64,000 bases of DNA from Roseovarius nitratireducens (GCF_002925845.1 NZ_PDNI01000058.1:62001-126000), one strand, 5' to 3'. Shown: positions 20,072 to 29,112, counted from the first letter of the stretch. Notes: generated by a model from the letters alone, not told the origin. Made by a program: numbers and translations.

Positions 20072-20398
20072 ATGCTTGATACCGCGATATACCGCGCCGC
20101 GCTGATGCGGCGGCTGCGCCAGCTCGATACCCGGTTGCACGCCATCGAGGCCGAGTTGGATGCGCCGCGCGCCGACGACTGGGAGGAGGCTGCCACGGAA
20201 CGCGAGGGCGACGAGGTGCTCGAACGGCTGGGCCAGAGCGGCGAGGCCGAGATCGCTCGCATCCGCGCGGCGCTCGCGCGCATCCGCGAAGGGCAATACG
20301 GCATCTGCACGAACTGCGGCGAGCAGATTTCCGCCGAGCGGCTGGATGTCCTGCCGGAAACGCCGCTGTGCCGCCAATGTGCGGCACAGGTGGGGTGA
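20072..20398 (+). CDS. DksA/TraR-family C4 zinc-finger protein
   Basis: A 108-residue protein with a coiled N-terminus and a C-terminal four-cysteine zinc finger (CTNCGEQI ... CRQCA), spaced as in TraR/DksA. It is shorter than DksA (~150 residues), closer to TraR or the YbiI group. Such proteins bind the RNA polymerase secondary channel and modulate transcription. The usual DksA coiled-coil tip (DxxDxA) is not clearly present. GGGAGG eight bases before the ATG fixes the start. Confidence 0.85.
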   Translation: MLDTAIYRAALMRRLRQLDTRLHAIEAELDAPRADDWEEAATEREGDEVLERLGQSGEAEIARIRAALARIREGQYGICTNCGEQISAERLDVLPETPLCRQCAAQVG

Positions 20399-20487
20399 TC
20401 CGTTCACAATTCTGTCGCGCGCGCAGGGTACCTATTCATCGCGTGACGAAAACACGCTAAGGTTGTCGTGCCTTTGGGAGGAATGCC

Positions 20488-20697
20488 ATGACTTACCTTG
20501 ATGCCGAACTCGATCGTCTCCAGACCCTGATCGGCGTGGCTGCGCCCGAGACGCGCTATCGTCACGAGCCGCAAGTGCGTCGCGTCATCGCGCAGCTGCG
20601 CGAGGAGGGCCGCGCCGTGCCGGACAGCGTCAAGGCACTGCATACCACGCTGCTGAGCGAGGCGATCGAGGCCGAATTCGACAACATGCCGATCTGA
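20488..20697 (+). CDS. Conserved small protein, function unknown
   Basis: A 69-residue acidic, helical protein (MTYLDAELDRLQTLIGV at the start, EAIEAEFDNMPI at the end). GGGAGG lies seven bases before the ATG and codon use matches the region, so it is a real gene. It reads like a small protein restricted to Rhodobacteraceae; no domain was recognised. Confidence 0.75.
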   Translation: MTYLDAELDRLQTLIGVAAPETRYRHEPQVRRVIAQLREEGRAVPDSVKALHTTLLSEAIEAEFDNMPI

Positions 20698-20785
20698 GCG
20701 GCCACGCCGCGGTGCCAGCGCGCTTGCACGCGCGGCGCTTTCCCGCTGTAATCGCCGCGAACAGGCGGCAACAGGCGGGGCAGAC

Positions 20786-22648
20786 GTGACCGAGACCGTT
20801 CAACGCGTGCGCGACGGTGGGGTGCTGGTGCTGCGGCTCGACCGGCCCGTAGCCAACGCGCTTGTCCCCGAGATGCGCGCGGCGCTCGTCGCGGCGCTGG
20901 ACGAAGCCGCGCAGGACGCGGCCTGCCGCGCCGTGGTGATCGCGGGCGCGGGGACGGGGTTTTCCTCGGGGCTCGACCTGTCGGAGGACATGACCGCACC
21001 GCGCGCGCCCACACCCGGTGACCTGTGCCACGCCATGGCGTCGTGCCCGAAGCCCGTGGTCGCGGCGCTGCATGGCGAGGTCGCGGGGGCGGGATTGTCG
21101 CTGGCCCTGGCGGCTGACGCGCGCGTGGCCCACGAGGGCACGCGCCTTTCGCTGCCCGAGATCGCGCTGGCCGGGATGCCCTGTGCGGGGGCCACGCAGC
21201 GCCTGCCGCGCCTCGTGGGCGCGCAGGCGGCGCTGGAGATGATTCTCTCGGGCCGTCCGGTGCGTGCGGACGAGACGCGCCTGCGCCCGCTTTTCGATCG
21301 CGTCGAGGCTGACACGGCGCAGGTCGAGCCCGCGGCGCGGGCGCTGGCCCTGCGGTTGGCCGAAGCAGACCCCGATCCCACGCGGCGCGACCCGCAGCGC
21401 GGCCTGTCGGACCCGCGCGGCTATCAGCGCGCCGTTGCCACCGTGCGCGCCCGGCTCGGCGAGGGGGAGGGCGCGGCAGCGGACATCCTGCGCGCGGTCG
21501 AGGCAGCGCAGCTTCTGCCGCTGGCGCAAGGGCTCGATTTCGAGGAGGTGATCGCCACTGAGCGCGCGCAAAGCCGCGAGGCCCGTGCGCTGCGCCACCT
21601 GCGGCTGGCCGAGGGACGGGCGCGTGCGCTGCCCGAAATGCGCGCCGCCCCGCCGCGTGCGGTCGCGCGGGTGGGGCTCGCGGGCGCGATTCCCGCGGTG
21701 CTGACCGAGCGGCTGGAGGCGGCGGGCGTCGCGCTCGTGGGGGAAGACCCGGCGGAGCGCGCCGACCTGTGGATCGAATCGGAGCCGGGCGCGGCCCCTG
21801 CGGGCCCGATGCGGGTAACGTTCGACACGGGCGCCGGTTTCGGGGACGACGGGTTGTGGCTGCGCTTCTCGCCTGACGCGGCGCTTGCCGAGATCGGTGT
21901 CGGGCCGGGTGCCGCGGCGGAGGCGGTAGCGGCGCTGGCATGGCTGCTGGCGCGGGCGCGGCTGGGCGTGGTGCGCGCGCGGCTGCCAGCGGCGGGGCCG
22001 GGGGCCGGGCGGTTGCTGTCGGGCGCGCTGGATTTCGCGGCGCTGGCGCTTTTGCGCGCGGGTCTCGGGCCGGACGAGGTGGATCATGGCGCGGTCGCGC
22101 TGGGCCTTGCAGAGGGGCCGTGCCTCGCCATGGATCGCGAGGGGCTCGACGCGGCGCAGGCGCGGCTGGCGGCGCTGGCACCGAGGTTGGACATGCCGCC
22201 GCCGGAGCCGGAGGGGCCGCTCGCCGCGCGGATCGCGCGGGGCGCGCGCGGGCGCGCTGTCGGGCGCGGATTCTACGAATATCCGCCCGAAGGTCCGCGC
22301 CCGGGGCGTGCCGACGGGGGCGCGGGGGTGCCGCAGGGCGTGGGCGCGGCGGAGGCGCTGCACGCCGCGCTGGTCAACACCGCCGAGCGGATGCTCGCAG
22401 ACGGCGTGCTGGGGCGCCCTGGCGATGTCGACCTGCTGGCTACCGCCGCGCCGGGCATGGCGCGCGACCGGGGCGGGCCGCTCTTTGCCGCCGATGATCG
22501 CGGGTTGCTGGCGGTGCTGCGCGACATGAAGGCGCTGGCGCCGCTGTCGGAGGCGCTGTGGGCGCCGCAGCCGGGTATCGCGGCGCGGGTGCGCGAGGGG
22601 CAGGGGTATTTCCGGCGTTCCGGCGCGGCCGCGATCAGCCGAGCATGA
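20786..22648 (+). CDS. FadB/FadJ-like protein with altered active sites
   Basis: A 620-residue protein laid out as in FadB/FadJ: an enoyl-CoA hydratase/isomerase domain (residues ~1-260), then a 3-hydroxyacyl-CoA dehydrogenase-like region ending in a GRAVGRGFYEYPPEG motif. Key residues are changed. In the crotonase half the oxyanion loop (GFSSGLDL) and the second Glu (SLPEI) are present, but the first catalytic Glu position reads AGAGLSLALA. In the dehydrogenase half the GxGxMG nucleotide loop is replaced by VGLAGAIPAVL, and the catalytic His region (HFFSPVH in FadJ) reads LRFSPDA. An isomerase or acyl-CoA binding role is possible; normal beta-oxidation dehydrogenase activity is unlikely. GTG start. 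Confidence 0.8.
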   Translation: MTETVQRVRDGGVLVLRLDRPVANALVPEMRAALVAALDEAAQDAACRAVVIAGAGTGFSSGLDLSEDMTAPRAPTPGDLCHAMASCPKPVVAALHGEVAGAGLSLALAADARVAHEGTRLSLPEIALAGMPCAGATQRLPRLVGAQAALEMILSGRPVRADETRLRPLFDRVEADTAQVEPAARALALRLAEADPDPTRRDPQRGLSDPRGYQRAVATVRARLGEGEGAAADILRAVEAAQLLPLAQGLDFEEVIATERAQSREARALRHLRLAEGRARALPEMRAAPPRAVARVGLAGAIPAVLTERLEAAGVALVGEDPAERADLWIESEPGAAPAGPMRVTFDTGAGFGDDGLWLRFSPDAALAEIGVGPGAAAEAVAALAWLLARARLGVVRARLPAAGPGAGRLLSGALDFAALALLRAGLGPDEVDHGAVALGLAEGPCLAMDREGLDAAQARLAALAPRLDMPPPEPEGPLAARIARGARGRAVGRGFYEYPPEGPRPGRADGGAGVPQGVGAAEALHAALVNTAERMLADGVLGRPGDVDLLATAAPGMARDRGGPLFAADDRGLLAVLRDMKALAPLSEALWAPQPGIAARVREGQGYFRRSGAAAISRA

Positions 22649-22850
22649 TGCCCACCACCACCAGCATCAGCCCCATGACCGACAGGAACAGCGCCGCGAG
22701 ATTGACCGGCAGCACCGCCTGCACCGCGGTGCGCATCTCGGCGTCCGATAGCCCCGCGCGGCGCAGCCGCCAGACCTTGAGAATGCACCAGACGAGCCCC
22801 GCGAGCCCGGCGAGAGAGACCGCCGCGCCGCCCCAGACCAGCATTTCCAT
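22635..22850 (-). CDS. Small two-helix membrane protein
   Basis: A 71-residue protein with two hydrophobic segments (MLVWGGAAVSLAGLAGLVWC; LAALFLSVMGLMLVVVGIML) joined by a basic, then acidic, cytoplasmic loop (KVWRLRRAGLSDAEMR). The gene converges on the FadB-like gene and overlaps its last 14 bases. Function unknown; the fold and loop look conserved rather than chance. Confidence 0.7.
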   Translation of the reverse strand: MEMLVWGGAAVSLAGLAGLVWCILKVWRLRRAGLSDAEMRTAVQAVLPVNLAALFLSVMGLMLVVVGIMLG

Positions 22851-22994
22851 CGTGCGCCCTCCGTCGGTTTCGCGTGTTGCCGCCTGCGGTTAGGCCAAAG
22901 CGGCACTCTGCGCAAGGGGCGCGGGCGCGATCGCGCTTGCGCGGCGCGCGCGACGGCGATAGTCAGGCGGCCTGACCCAGACCGGAGGCCTTTC

Positions 22995-23255
22995 ATGAAC
23001 GACATGACGTCCGACGCCGCCCATCGCGTCACCGCAGACGAGTTGCGCCAGTTCATCGAGCGTTTCGAGCGGCTGGAGGCCGAGAAGAAGGACATCGCCG
23101 ACCAGCAGAAAGAGGTGATGGCCGAAGCCAAGGCGCGCGGCTACGACACCAAGGTGATGCGCAAGGTGATCGCGCTGCGCAAGCGCGACCGGGACGATAT
23201 CGCCGAGGAAGAGGCGGTGCTGGAGATGTACAAGGAAGCGCTCGGCATGAGCTGA
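22995..23255 (+). CDS. gapR: Nucleoid-associated protein GapR (DUF2312)
   Basis: An 86-residue coiled-coil protein matching GapR throughout: ADELRQFIERFERLEAEKKD, EVMAEAKARGYDTKVMRKVI and the DIAEEEAVLEMYKEALG end. In Caulobacter GapR clamps overtwisted DNA ahead of replication and transcription and is essential or nearly so. GGAGG lies six bases before the ATG; an in-frame ATG three codons later is an alternative start. Confidence 0.94.
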   Translation: MNDMTSDAAHRVTADELRQFIERFERLEAEKKDIADQQKEVMAEAKARGYDTKVMRKVIALRKRDRDDIAEEEAVLEMYKEALGMS

Positions 23256-23274
23256 GCGGGGCCGTGCGCGGCGC

Positions 23275-25950
23275 TCAACCGGGCCGCTCTTGGCGGGGCG
23301 GGCGGAAGGCGAGGCGCATCTGCTTTTCCGTCTCGATCAGCACGAAGAACACGACCCCGACCCCCAGGATCACCGCGCCCTCTGCGAGCGGCACCGGCGC
23401 GGTACCGAAAATCCGTTGCAGGGGCGGCAGGTAGGTGATGGCGAATTGCGCGCCGGTGACGAAGATCACGCAGGCCCAGACGATCGGTGTCCCACGCGCC
23501 GCCGCCCATGTCAGCGACGGTCCGTGCAGGCTTCGGATGTAGAACAGATAGAGGATTTCCAGCACCACCAGCATGTTCATTGCCATGGTCTGTGCCAGTG
23601 CCAGCGGATGGCCGGCATCTGTGGCATAGGCGAAGATGCCGAAGACGGCGGCGAGAAACAGCACCGAGACGAAGACGATCTGCCAGATCAGCCCACGCGC
23701 GAGCAGCGGCTCGCCCCTCGGGCGGGGCTGGCGGCGCATCGTGCCGGGCTCGGGCGGCTCGAAGGCCAGTGCGAGGCCCAGCGTAACGGCGGTGATGAGG
23801 TTGATCCACAGGATCTGCACCGCCGTGATCGGCAGCGCCATGCCCGCGAAGAGGGCGGTGATGATGGTCATCGCCTCGCCCGCGTTGGTGGGCAGGGTCC
23901 AGCTTATGACCTTCTTGATGTTGTCGTAGACGGTGCGCCCCTCGCGCACCGCCGCCGCGATCGAGGCGAAATTGTCATCGGCCAGCACCAGTTCGGCGGC
24001 CTCCTTGGCCGCCGCGCTGCCCTTGAGCCCCATGGCGATGCCCGCGTCCGCGCGCTTGAGCGCGGGGGCATCGTTGACGCCGTCGCCGGTCATCGCCACG
24101 GTGAGACCGCGCGATTGCAGCGCGGTCACCAGCCGCAGCTTGTCCGCCGGAGAGGTGCGCGCGAAGATGTCGGTCTGCGTCGCCGCGTCGGCGAGGGCGG
24201 CATCGTCCATCGCCTCGAGATCGGCACCGGTGAGCACGCGGTCGTGATTCTGCAGCCCCACCTGTGCGGCGATGGCGCGGGCGGTGGCGGCGTGGTCGCC
24301 GGTGATCATCTTCACGCGGATGCCCGCGGCGCGGCATTCGGCCACCGCCGCGATGGCCTCGGGGCGGGGCGGGTCGATCAGGCCGACGAGCGCGACGAGG
24401 GTGAGATGCCCGTCGAGATCGCCAGGGCGGAGCGCGTCCTGCCCCGCCTTGGCTGCGCGCGTGGCCACCGCGATCACCCGCTGCCCGTCGGCGGCGAGCG
24501 TCTCGACCGTTTCGTGCCAATTCGCGGTGTCGAGCGGGGCCGTGCCACCATCCTCCGTGCGCTGTGTACCGCAGAGCGCGAGCACCGCCTCGGGCGCGCC
24601 CTTGACGTGGATGCAAGCGCGCCCCGCCCCGTCATGGTCGAGCGTTGCCATGTAGCGGTGCGCGGCGTCGAAGGGGATGGCGTCGCGCCGCGCCCAGCCG
24701 CCGAAGGGCGTGGTTCCCTCGCCGGTGATCTTGCCCGCGAGCGCGCGCAAGGCCCCCTCCATCGGATCGCCCTCAACGCGCCAGCCCCCCTCTGGACCGT
24801 GCAGCACCGCGTCGTTGCACAGCCCCGCCACGCGCGCGGCCTCCTCAAGGGTGGCACGCGTCTCGCCGTCGATGTCGAGAGTGCCCACGGGGGCATAGCC
24901 CTCGCCGGTCACCTTGTGAACGCGCCCGGTGGTGGCGAGCGTCGCGGCCATCATCTCGTTGCGGGTGAGCGTGCCGGTCTTGTCGGTGCAGATGACCGAG
25001 ACCGAGCCCAGCGTCTCGATCGCGGGCAGGCGGCGGACGATGGCGTTGCGCCTTGCCATGGCCTGCACGCCCACGGCGAGCGTGATGGTGAGCACCGCCG
25101 GCAGGCCCTCGGGGATGGCCGCGACAGACAAGCCCACCACCGCCATGAACAGATCGGCAAAGCCCATGTGGCCGACGAAATAGCCATAGGCCAGCAGCGT
25201 GCCCGCGACGATCAGGATGAACACCGTGAGCCAGCGCGCGAAGCGGTCTATCTGCTCCACGAGCGGGGTGGTCAGCACCTCGACCTTGCCCAGCATGCCG
25301 CTGATGCGCCCGATCTGCGTGTCGCCGCCTGTCTCGCTGACCACGCCGTGCCCGGTGCCCGCTGCAACGAGCGTGCCGGAAAAGAGCATCGGGGTGCGGT
25401 CGCCGAGCGGGGCGTCGGTGTCGACCGGCGCGCAGCCCTTGTCCACCGGCACCGATTCGCCGGTAAGGATCGCCTCGCCCGCCTTGAGCCCGTTGGCGCG
25501 GATCAGGCGCAAGTCGGCGGGAACGAGATCGCCTGCCTCCACGAGCACGATGTCGCCGGGCACCAGATCGCTTGCCTCGACGGTGATGCGGTGGCCGTCG
25601 CGCAGCACCGCCGCGCGCGGGGCGAGCATTTCGCGGATCGCAGCCATCGCCTGTTCGGCGCGGCCCTCCTGCACGAAGCCGATCACCGCGTTGACGACCA
25701 CGACCGCGAGAATCACCCCGGTATCCACCCAGTGCCCCAGCGCCGCCGTGACCGCCGCTGCGCCGATCAGCACGTAGATCAGCACGTTGTGGAACTGCGC
25801 GAGCAGGCGCAGCAGCGGACCGCGTCCGGGCGGATCGGGCAGGCGATTCGGGCCGTGGCGGGCGAGACGGCGGGCAGCCTCGTCTCTGCTCAGCCCCGCG
25901 GGCGTTCCGCCGAGTGCGTCAAGCGCGCTTTCGGTTGTCCTGTCGTGCAT
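23275..25950 (-). CDS. Cation-transporting P-type ATPase (P2-type)
   Basis: An 891-residue P-type ATPase with an N-terminal cation ATPase segment, the actuator TGES loop (ILTGESVPVDK), phosphorylation motif DKTGTLT, the P-domain TGDGVNDAPALK and about ten membrane helices. The fourth helix reads IPEGLPAVLT, typical of P2A/P2B Ca2+-type pumps, and there is no N-terminal heavy-metal domain. The ion is not certain. GGGGAT precedes the ATG; a frame extension to 26034 is not supported. It is divergent from the PhaC-like gene around an FNR/Dnr-type site, a pairing seen in oxygen-limitation clusters. Confidence 0.9.
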   Translation of the reverse strand: MHDRTTESALDALGGTPAGLSRDEAARRLARHGPNRLPDPPGRGPLLRLLAQFHNVLIYVLIGAAAVTAALGHWVDTGVILAVVVVNAVIGFVQEGRAEQAMAAIREMLAPRAAVLRDGHRITVEASDLVPGDIVLVEAGDLVPADLRLIRANGLKAGEAILTGESVPVDKGCAPVDTDAPLGDRTPMLFSGTLVAAGTGHGVVSETGGDTQIGRISGMLGKVEVLTTPLVEQIDRFARWLTVFILIVAGTLLAYGYFVGHMGFADLFMAVVGLSVAAIPEGLPAVLTITLAVGVQAMARRNAIVRRLPAIETLGSVSVICTDKTGTLTRNEMMAATLATTGRVHKVTGEGYAPVGTLDIDGETRATLEEAARVAGLCNDAVLHGPEGGWRVEGDPMEGALRALAGKITGEGTTPFGGWARRDAIPFDAAHRYMATLDHDGAGRACIHVKGAPEAVLALCGTQRTEDGGTAPLDTANWHETVETLAADGQRVIAVATRAAKAGQDALRPGDLDGHLTLVALVGLIDPPRPEAIAAVAECRAAGIRVKMITGDHAATARAIAAQVGLQNHDRVLTGADLEAMDDAALADAATQTDIFARTSPADKLRLVTALQSRGLTVAMTGDGVNDAPALKRADAGIAMGLKGSAAAKEAAELVLADDNFASIAAAVREGRTVYDNIKKVISWTLPTNAGEAMTIITALFAGMALPITAVQILWINLITAVTLGLALAFEPPEPGTMRRQPRPRGEPLLARGLIWQIVFVSVLFLAAVFGIFAYATDAGHPLALAQTMAMNMLVVLEILYLFYIRSLHGPSLTWAAARGTPIVWACVIFVTGAQFAITYLPPLQRIFGTAPVPLAEGAVILGVGVVFFVLIETEKQMRLAFRPPRQERPG

Positions 25951-26027
25951 GGTGATCCCCAGATTCGGTGGCGGACCGGTGGGCCGGTCCGCGCGGCGAC
26001 GATACATGACCTGGCCCTTGCAGGGAA

Positions 26028-26041
26028 TTGACACAAGTCAG
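26028..26041. promoter_or_regulatory. FNR/Dnr-type binding site
   Basis: TTGAC ACAA GTCAG matches the TTGAC-N4-GTCAA form used by Crp/FNR-family anaerobic regulators (FnrL, Dnr, NnrR) at nine of ten positions. It overlaps a perfect inverted repeat TGACAC-AAGTCA-GTGTCA (26029-26046). The centre lies about 85-95 bases from both divergent starts, so one site could serve both genes. Confidence 0.6.
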
Positions 26042-26127
26042 TGTCATCCCCGCCCATGACAGCGATACTCGGACGCGCGGGTGTGGCCTGTCGTTGCCTC
26101 CCCGCTGACCGTAAAGGAGAGTTCCGC

Positions 26128-27960
26128 ATGACCCGCACGCCCGCCCGCCGCAAGACCCGCGAGGACGCGCCGCAGGACGCTCTGACCCCGCCTGCCGAGG
26201 TTCCGCAGGTGCCCGCGCCAGCCGAAGGCGCGCGCCCCGACCGGGCGGAGCCGCACCTGCACGCCGCGCTCGACCGCGCCACGATGGCCAGCCTCGCGCG
26301 GTTTACCGCCGGGCTGTCGCCCCACGCGATGATTGACGCCTGGAGCGATTGGGCCATGCACCTTGCCCGTGCGCCGGGGCGGCAACTGGAACTGGCGGAG
26401 CGGGCGCAGGAGAACGGGATGAAGCTGGCGCAATACGCCGCCGCGCAGATGACCGGGAAGGCACCGGACAAGCCCTTTGCGCCCGGGCGCTATGATACGC
26501 GCTGGACGCATGAGGGCTGGGACAGGGCGCCCTTCGCGCTCTGGCAGCAGGGGTTTCTCGCCACGCAGGACTGGTGGGAGGCGGCCACCTCGAACCTGCG
26601 TGGATTGCGCAAGCAGAACGCGGACCGGACCGGCTTCATCATGCGGCAGCTTCTCGACAGCGTGTCGCCGTCGAATTTCCCTCTCGGCAACCCGGAAATC
26701 ATCGAGAAGACTCGCGCTACCGCCGGGCGCAATCTGCTCGAGGGGGCCGCGCATTATGCCGATGACGCCAGCCACATTCTCGCGCAGGAGCATCGCACCG
26801 TGCCAAAGGAATTCGCCCTTGGCAAGGTGCTGGCCGCGACACCGGGCAAGGTGGTGTGGCGCAACGAGCTGATGGAGCTGATCCAGTATTCGCCTACCAC
26901 CGAGGAGGTGCAGGCCGAGCCGGTGCTGATCGTGCCGGCGTGGATCATGAAATACTACATCCTCGATCTTTCGCCCGAGAATTCCTTTATTCGCTGGCTG
27001 GTGGGGCAGGGGCACACAGTGTTCTGCATCTCTTGGCGCAACCCGGGGGCCGAGCACGCCGAGCTGTCGCTGGAGGATTACCGCACGCAGGGGATCATGC
27101 AGGCGCTCGACGTGATCAACGACATCGTGCCAGGCCAAAAGGTGCACGCCAACGGCTATTGCCTCGGTGGCACGCTACTGGCCATCGCGGCGGCGGCGAT
27201 GGCGCGCGATTGTGACGACCGCCTCGCCTCTGTCACGCTGATGGCCGCGCAGGTGGACTTCGTCGAGGCGGGCGAGTTGCTGCTGTTTCTCGACGAGAGC
27301 CAAGTGGCCTTTCTGGAGGACCTGATGTGGTCGCAGGGCTATCTGGACCGGCCGCAGATGTCGGGTGCCTTCGCCGCCATCCGGTCGGAGGACCTGATCT
27401 GGTCGCGCGCCGTGCGCCGCTATTTCCTGGGCGAGCCAGACCTGCCCACCGATGTCTCCGTCTGGGTCAACGACACGACGCGGATGCCCGCAAGGATGCA
27501 TTCGGAATACCTGCGCGGCATCTTTCTCGAGAACCGCATTTCGGCGGGGCGCTTTGCTGTCGAGGGCCGGGTGATCGCGCTCAAGGACATTTCCGTGCCG
27601 ATCTTTGTCGTGGGCACTGAGACCGACCACATCGCGCCGTGGCGGTCAGTCTACAAGACCGCGCTGTTCACCGATTGCGACCTGCATTTCCTGCTCACCA
27701 AGGGCGGCCATAACGGTGGCGTCCTGTCCGAACCCGGCCACAGGGGGCGGCATTACCGGATCGGCCACAGGCCCGCCGGGGCGCATTACCGCGACCCCGA
27801 CACGTGGCTGGCGACGCATGATCCGGTGGCGGGCTCGTGGTGGCCGGAATGGGGGCGTTGGCTGATGCGCCACAGCAGTGGCGCGGTACCCGCGCCCGGC
27901 AGTCATCAGGGCTATCCCGCCCTCGCGGACGCACCGGGGACGTATATCCATCAGACCTGA
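26128..27960 (+). CDS. Poly(3-hydroxyalkanoate) synthase-like protein (PhaC-type)
   Basis: A 610-residue protein with the PhaC fold. The lipase-like box is GYCLGG with nucleophile Cys345, the catalytic Asp is in ETDHIAPWRSVYK and the His in KGGHNGG. Class I synthases read GHIAGV here, so this is the PhaC-like subgroup with GHNGG. It should polymerise 3-hydroxyacyl-CoA, but this subgroup is poorly characterised. The first ~45 residues are a Pro/Ala/Arg-rich extension. AAAGGAGAG precedes the ATG. No phasin or phaAB gene is nearby; the divergent P-type ATPase and the FNR-type site suggest a role under low oxygen. Confidence 0.85.
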   Translation: MTRTPARRKTREDAPQDALTPPAEVPQVPAPAEGARPDRAEPHLHAALDRATMASLARFTAGLSPHAMIDAWSDWAMHLARAPGRQLELAERAQENGMKLAQYAAAQMTGKAPDKPFAPGRYDTRWTHEGWDRAPFALWQQGFLATQDWWEAATSNLRGLRKQNADRTGFIMRQLLDSVSPSNFPLGNPEIIEKTRATAGRNLLEGAAHYADDASHILAQEHRTVPKEFALGKVLAATPGKVVWRNELMELIQYSPTTEEVQAEPVLIVPAWIMKYYILDLSPENSFIRWLVGQGHTVFCISWRNPGAEHAELSLEDYRTQGIMQALDVINDIVPGQKVHANGYCLGGTLLAIAAAAMARDCDDRLASVTLMAAQVDFVEAGELLLFLDESQVAFLEDLMWSQGYLDRPQMSGAFAAIRSEDLIWSRAVRRYFLGEPDLPTDVSVWVNDTTRMPARMHSEYLRGIFLENRISAGRFAVEGRVIALKDISVPIFVVGTETDHIAPWRSVYKTALFTDCDLHFLLTKGGHNGGVLSEPGHRGRHYRIGHRPAGAHYRDPDTWLATHDPVAGSWWPEWGRWLMRHSSGAVPAPGSHQGYPALADAPGTYIHQT

Positions 27961-27983
27961 GGCATCTGCTGATCGGGTTGGCA

Positions 27984-28240
27984 TGATCCCCCGCGCATCC
28001 TGTCGGAGCGTTTTGTCTGCGACTGACCGCCCGTCAAGGTCGCGCGCCCGTCCTCGCGCCATTGCGGCAGGCCGCCGTCCATGCGCCGCGCGTTAAAACC
28101 GCGGTTTCACAACAGGGCCACGGTCTGATGGGCGTAGATTCAATAGCGCCCCCGGCAATAGGCGGGGATGTCAGCCTCGGGGTCAAGCGTGGGCAGAAGC
28201 CGGTCGAGATCGGCCAGTGCGGTGTTGCGCGCTCTGCACC
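27984..28240 (-). pseudogene. Rhodanese-like domain remnant with two in-frame stops
   Basis: On the minus strand one frame reads ARNTALADLDRLLP, PEADIPAYCRGRY, stop, IYAHQTVALL, stop, NRGFNARRMDGGLPQWRED. This is the C-terminal half of a rhodanese domain of the type fused to ArsR regulators: the active-site Cys loop AYCRGRY should be followed by Cys-Val-Tyr. The two stops, at 28140-28142 and 28107-28109, are single-base changes from Cys and Arg codons. Upstream of ~28240 the similarity is lost, so the N-terminal part is deleted or frameshifted. It fills most of the 340-base gap between the PhaC-like gene and pcs. Confidence 0.7.
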
Positions 28241-28300
28241 AAGGCGGGGAAGGAGACGCCAGAGGGGATCTACAATATCGAGCAGATGCTGCGCTATGCC

Positions 28301-28999
28301 TCAGATTTCGTCGCGCAGCGGAATGATCTGTTGCACGATTCCCACGAGAACCAGGTAGACGCTGGTGACCACCAGCCCCCAATGTGCCCAGCTTTCAGGG
28401 TCGAAATGCACCCAGGCCGCCCAGCCCGCGAAAAATGTCCACGCCAGCGCCATCGGCAGCGACAGCCAGCGCCAGCGTTCGGTGCGAACCGGGTGGATGA
28501 ATTTCAGCGGCAGGAACATCGCCACCGCCAGCACCGTCACGAGCGCAAGGATTATCCAGGTTGCGGGCTCGACCGCGAACAGCACGAGCACCAGCATGTT
28601 CCAGCAGCCAGGGAAGCCGGAAAAGGAATTGTCCAGCGTCTTCATCCGGCTATCGGCGAAATACATGGCGCTGGCATAGGTGATGACGATGATCGCCACC
28701 CATCCCGTCCAGCCCGGCAGCAGATCGGATTTGAACAGCGCGAAGGCCGGAATGAACACGTAGGTAAGGTAGTCGATGATGAGATCGAGCAGTACGCCAT
28801 CGAATTCCGGTGCGGTGGTCTGCACGTGGTACTTGCGCGCCAGCGGCCCGTCGATGCCATCGACGGCAAAGGCCACCACGAGCCATAGGAACATCAATTC
28901 CCATTCGCGGTCGATCGCGGCGAGCATCGCGAGCATCGCGAAAACCGCGCCGGTGGCGGTGAACAAGTGGACGAGCAGGCCGCGGTGATGAGGTGTCAT
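28301..28999 (-). CDS. pcs: Phosphatidylcholine synthase
   Basis: A 232-residue integral membrane protein of the CDP-alcohol phosphotransferase family with the variant motif DGIDGPLARK ... DGVLLDLIIDY typical of phosphatidylcholine synthase. It condenses CDP-diacylglycerol with choline at the inner membrane. About seven hydrophobic segments are visible. The ATG at 28999 was preferred over a TTG six codons upstream. Choline-dependent PC synthesis is common in this bacterial family. Confidence 0.9.
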   Translation of the reverse strand: MTPHHRGLLVHLFTATGAVFAMLAMLAAIDREWELMFLWLVVAFAVDGIDGPLARKYHVQTTAPEFDGVLLDLIIDYLTYVFIPAFALFKSDLLPGWTGWVAIIVITYASAMYFADSRMKTLDNSFSGFPGCWNMLVLVLFAVEPATWIILALVTVLAVAMFLPLKFIHPVRTERWRWLSLPMALAWTFFAGWAAWVHFDPESWAHWGLVVTSVYLVLVGIVQQIIPLRDEI

Positions 29000-29037
29000 G
29001 GCTTTTTCATGCCCCAAGCACCGGGGTTTTGCAAAGC

Positions 29038-29065
29038 GAAACCCGGCCCCATTTCAGGGGCCGGG
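29038..29065 (-). terminator. Rho-independent-type terminator of the cytochrome P460 gene
   Basis: CCCGGCCCC, six-base loop, GGGGCCGGG: a perfect nine-pair stem 48 bases after the minus-strand stop, followed by TTTCGCTTT on that strand. Confidence 0.65.
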
Positions 29066-29112
29066 CCGGAAATAGTGTGCGCTGGCGCGCGGATGCGCAG
29101 ATACGCGACCGC

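Noticed and set aside
28107-28142. Selenocysteine reading of the TGA codons in the rhodanese remnant
   Set aside because: Two TGAs, a missing N-terminal half and no visible hairpin directly after the first TGA make decay the simpler reading.
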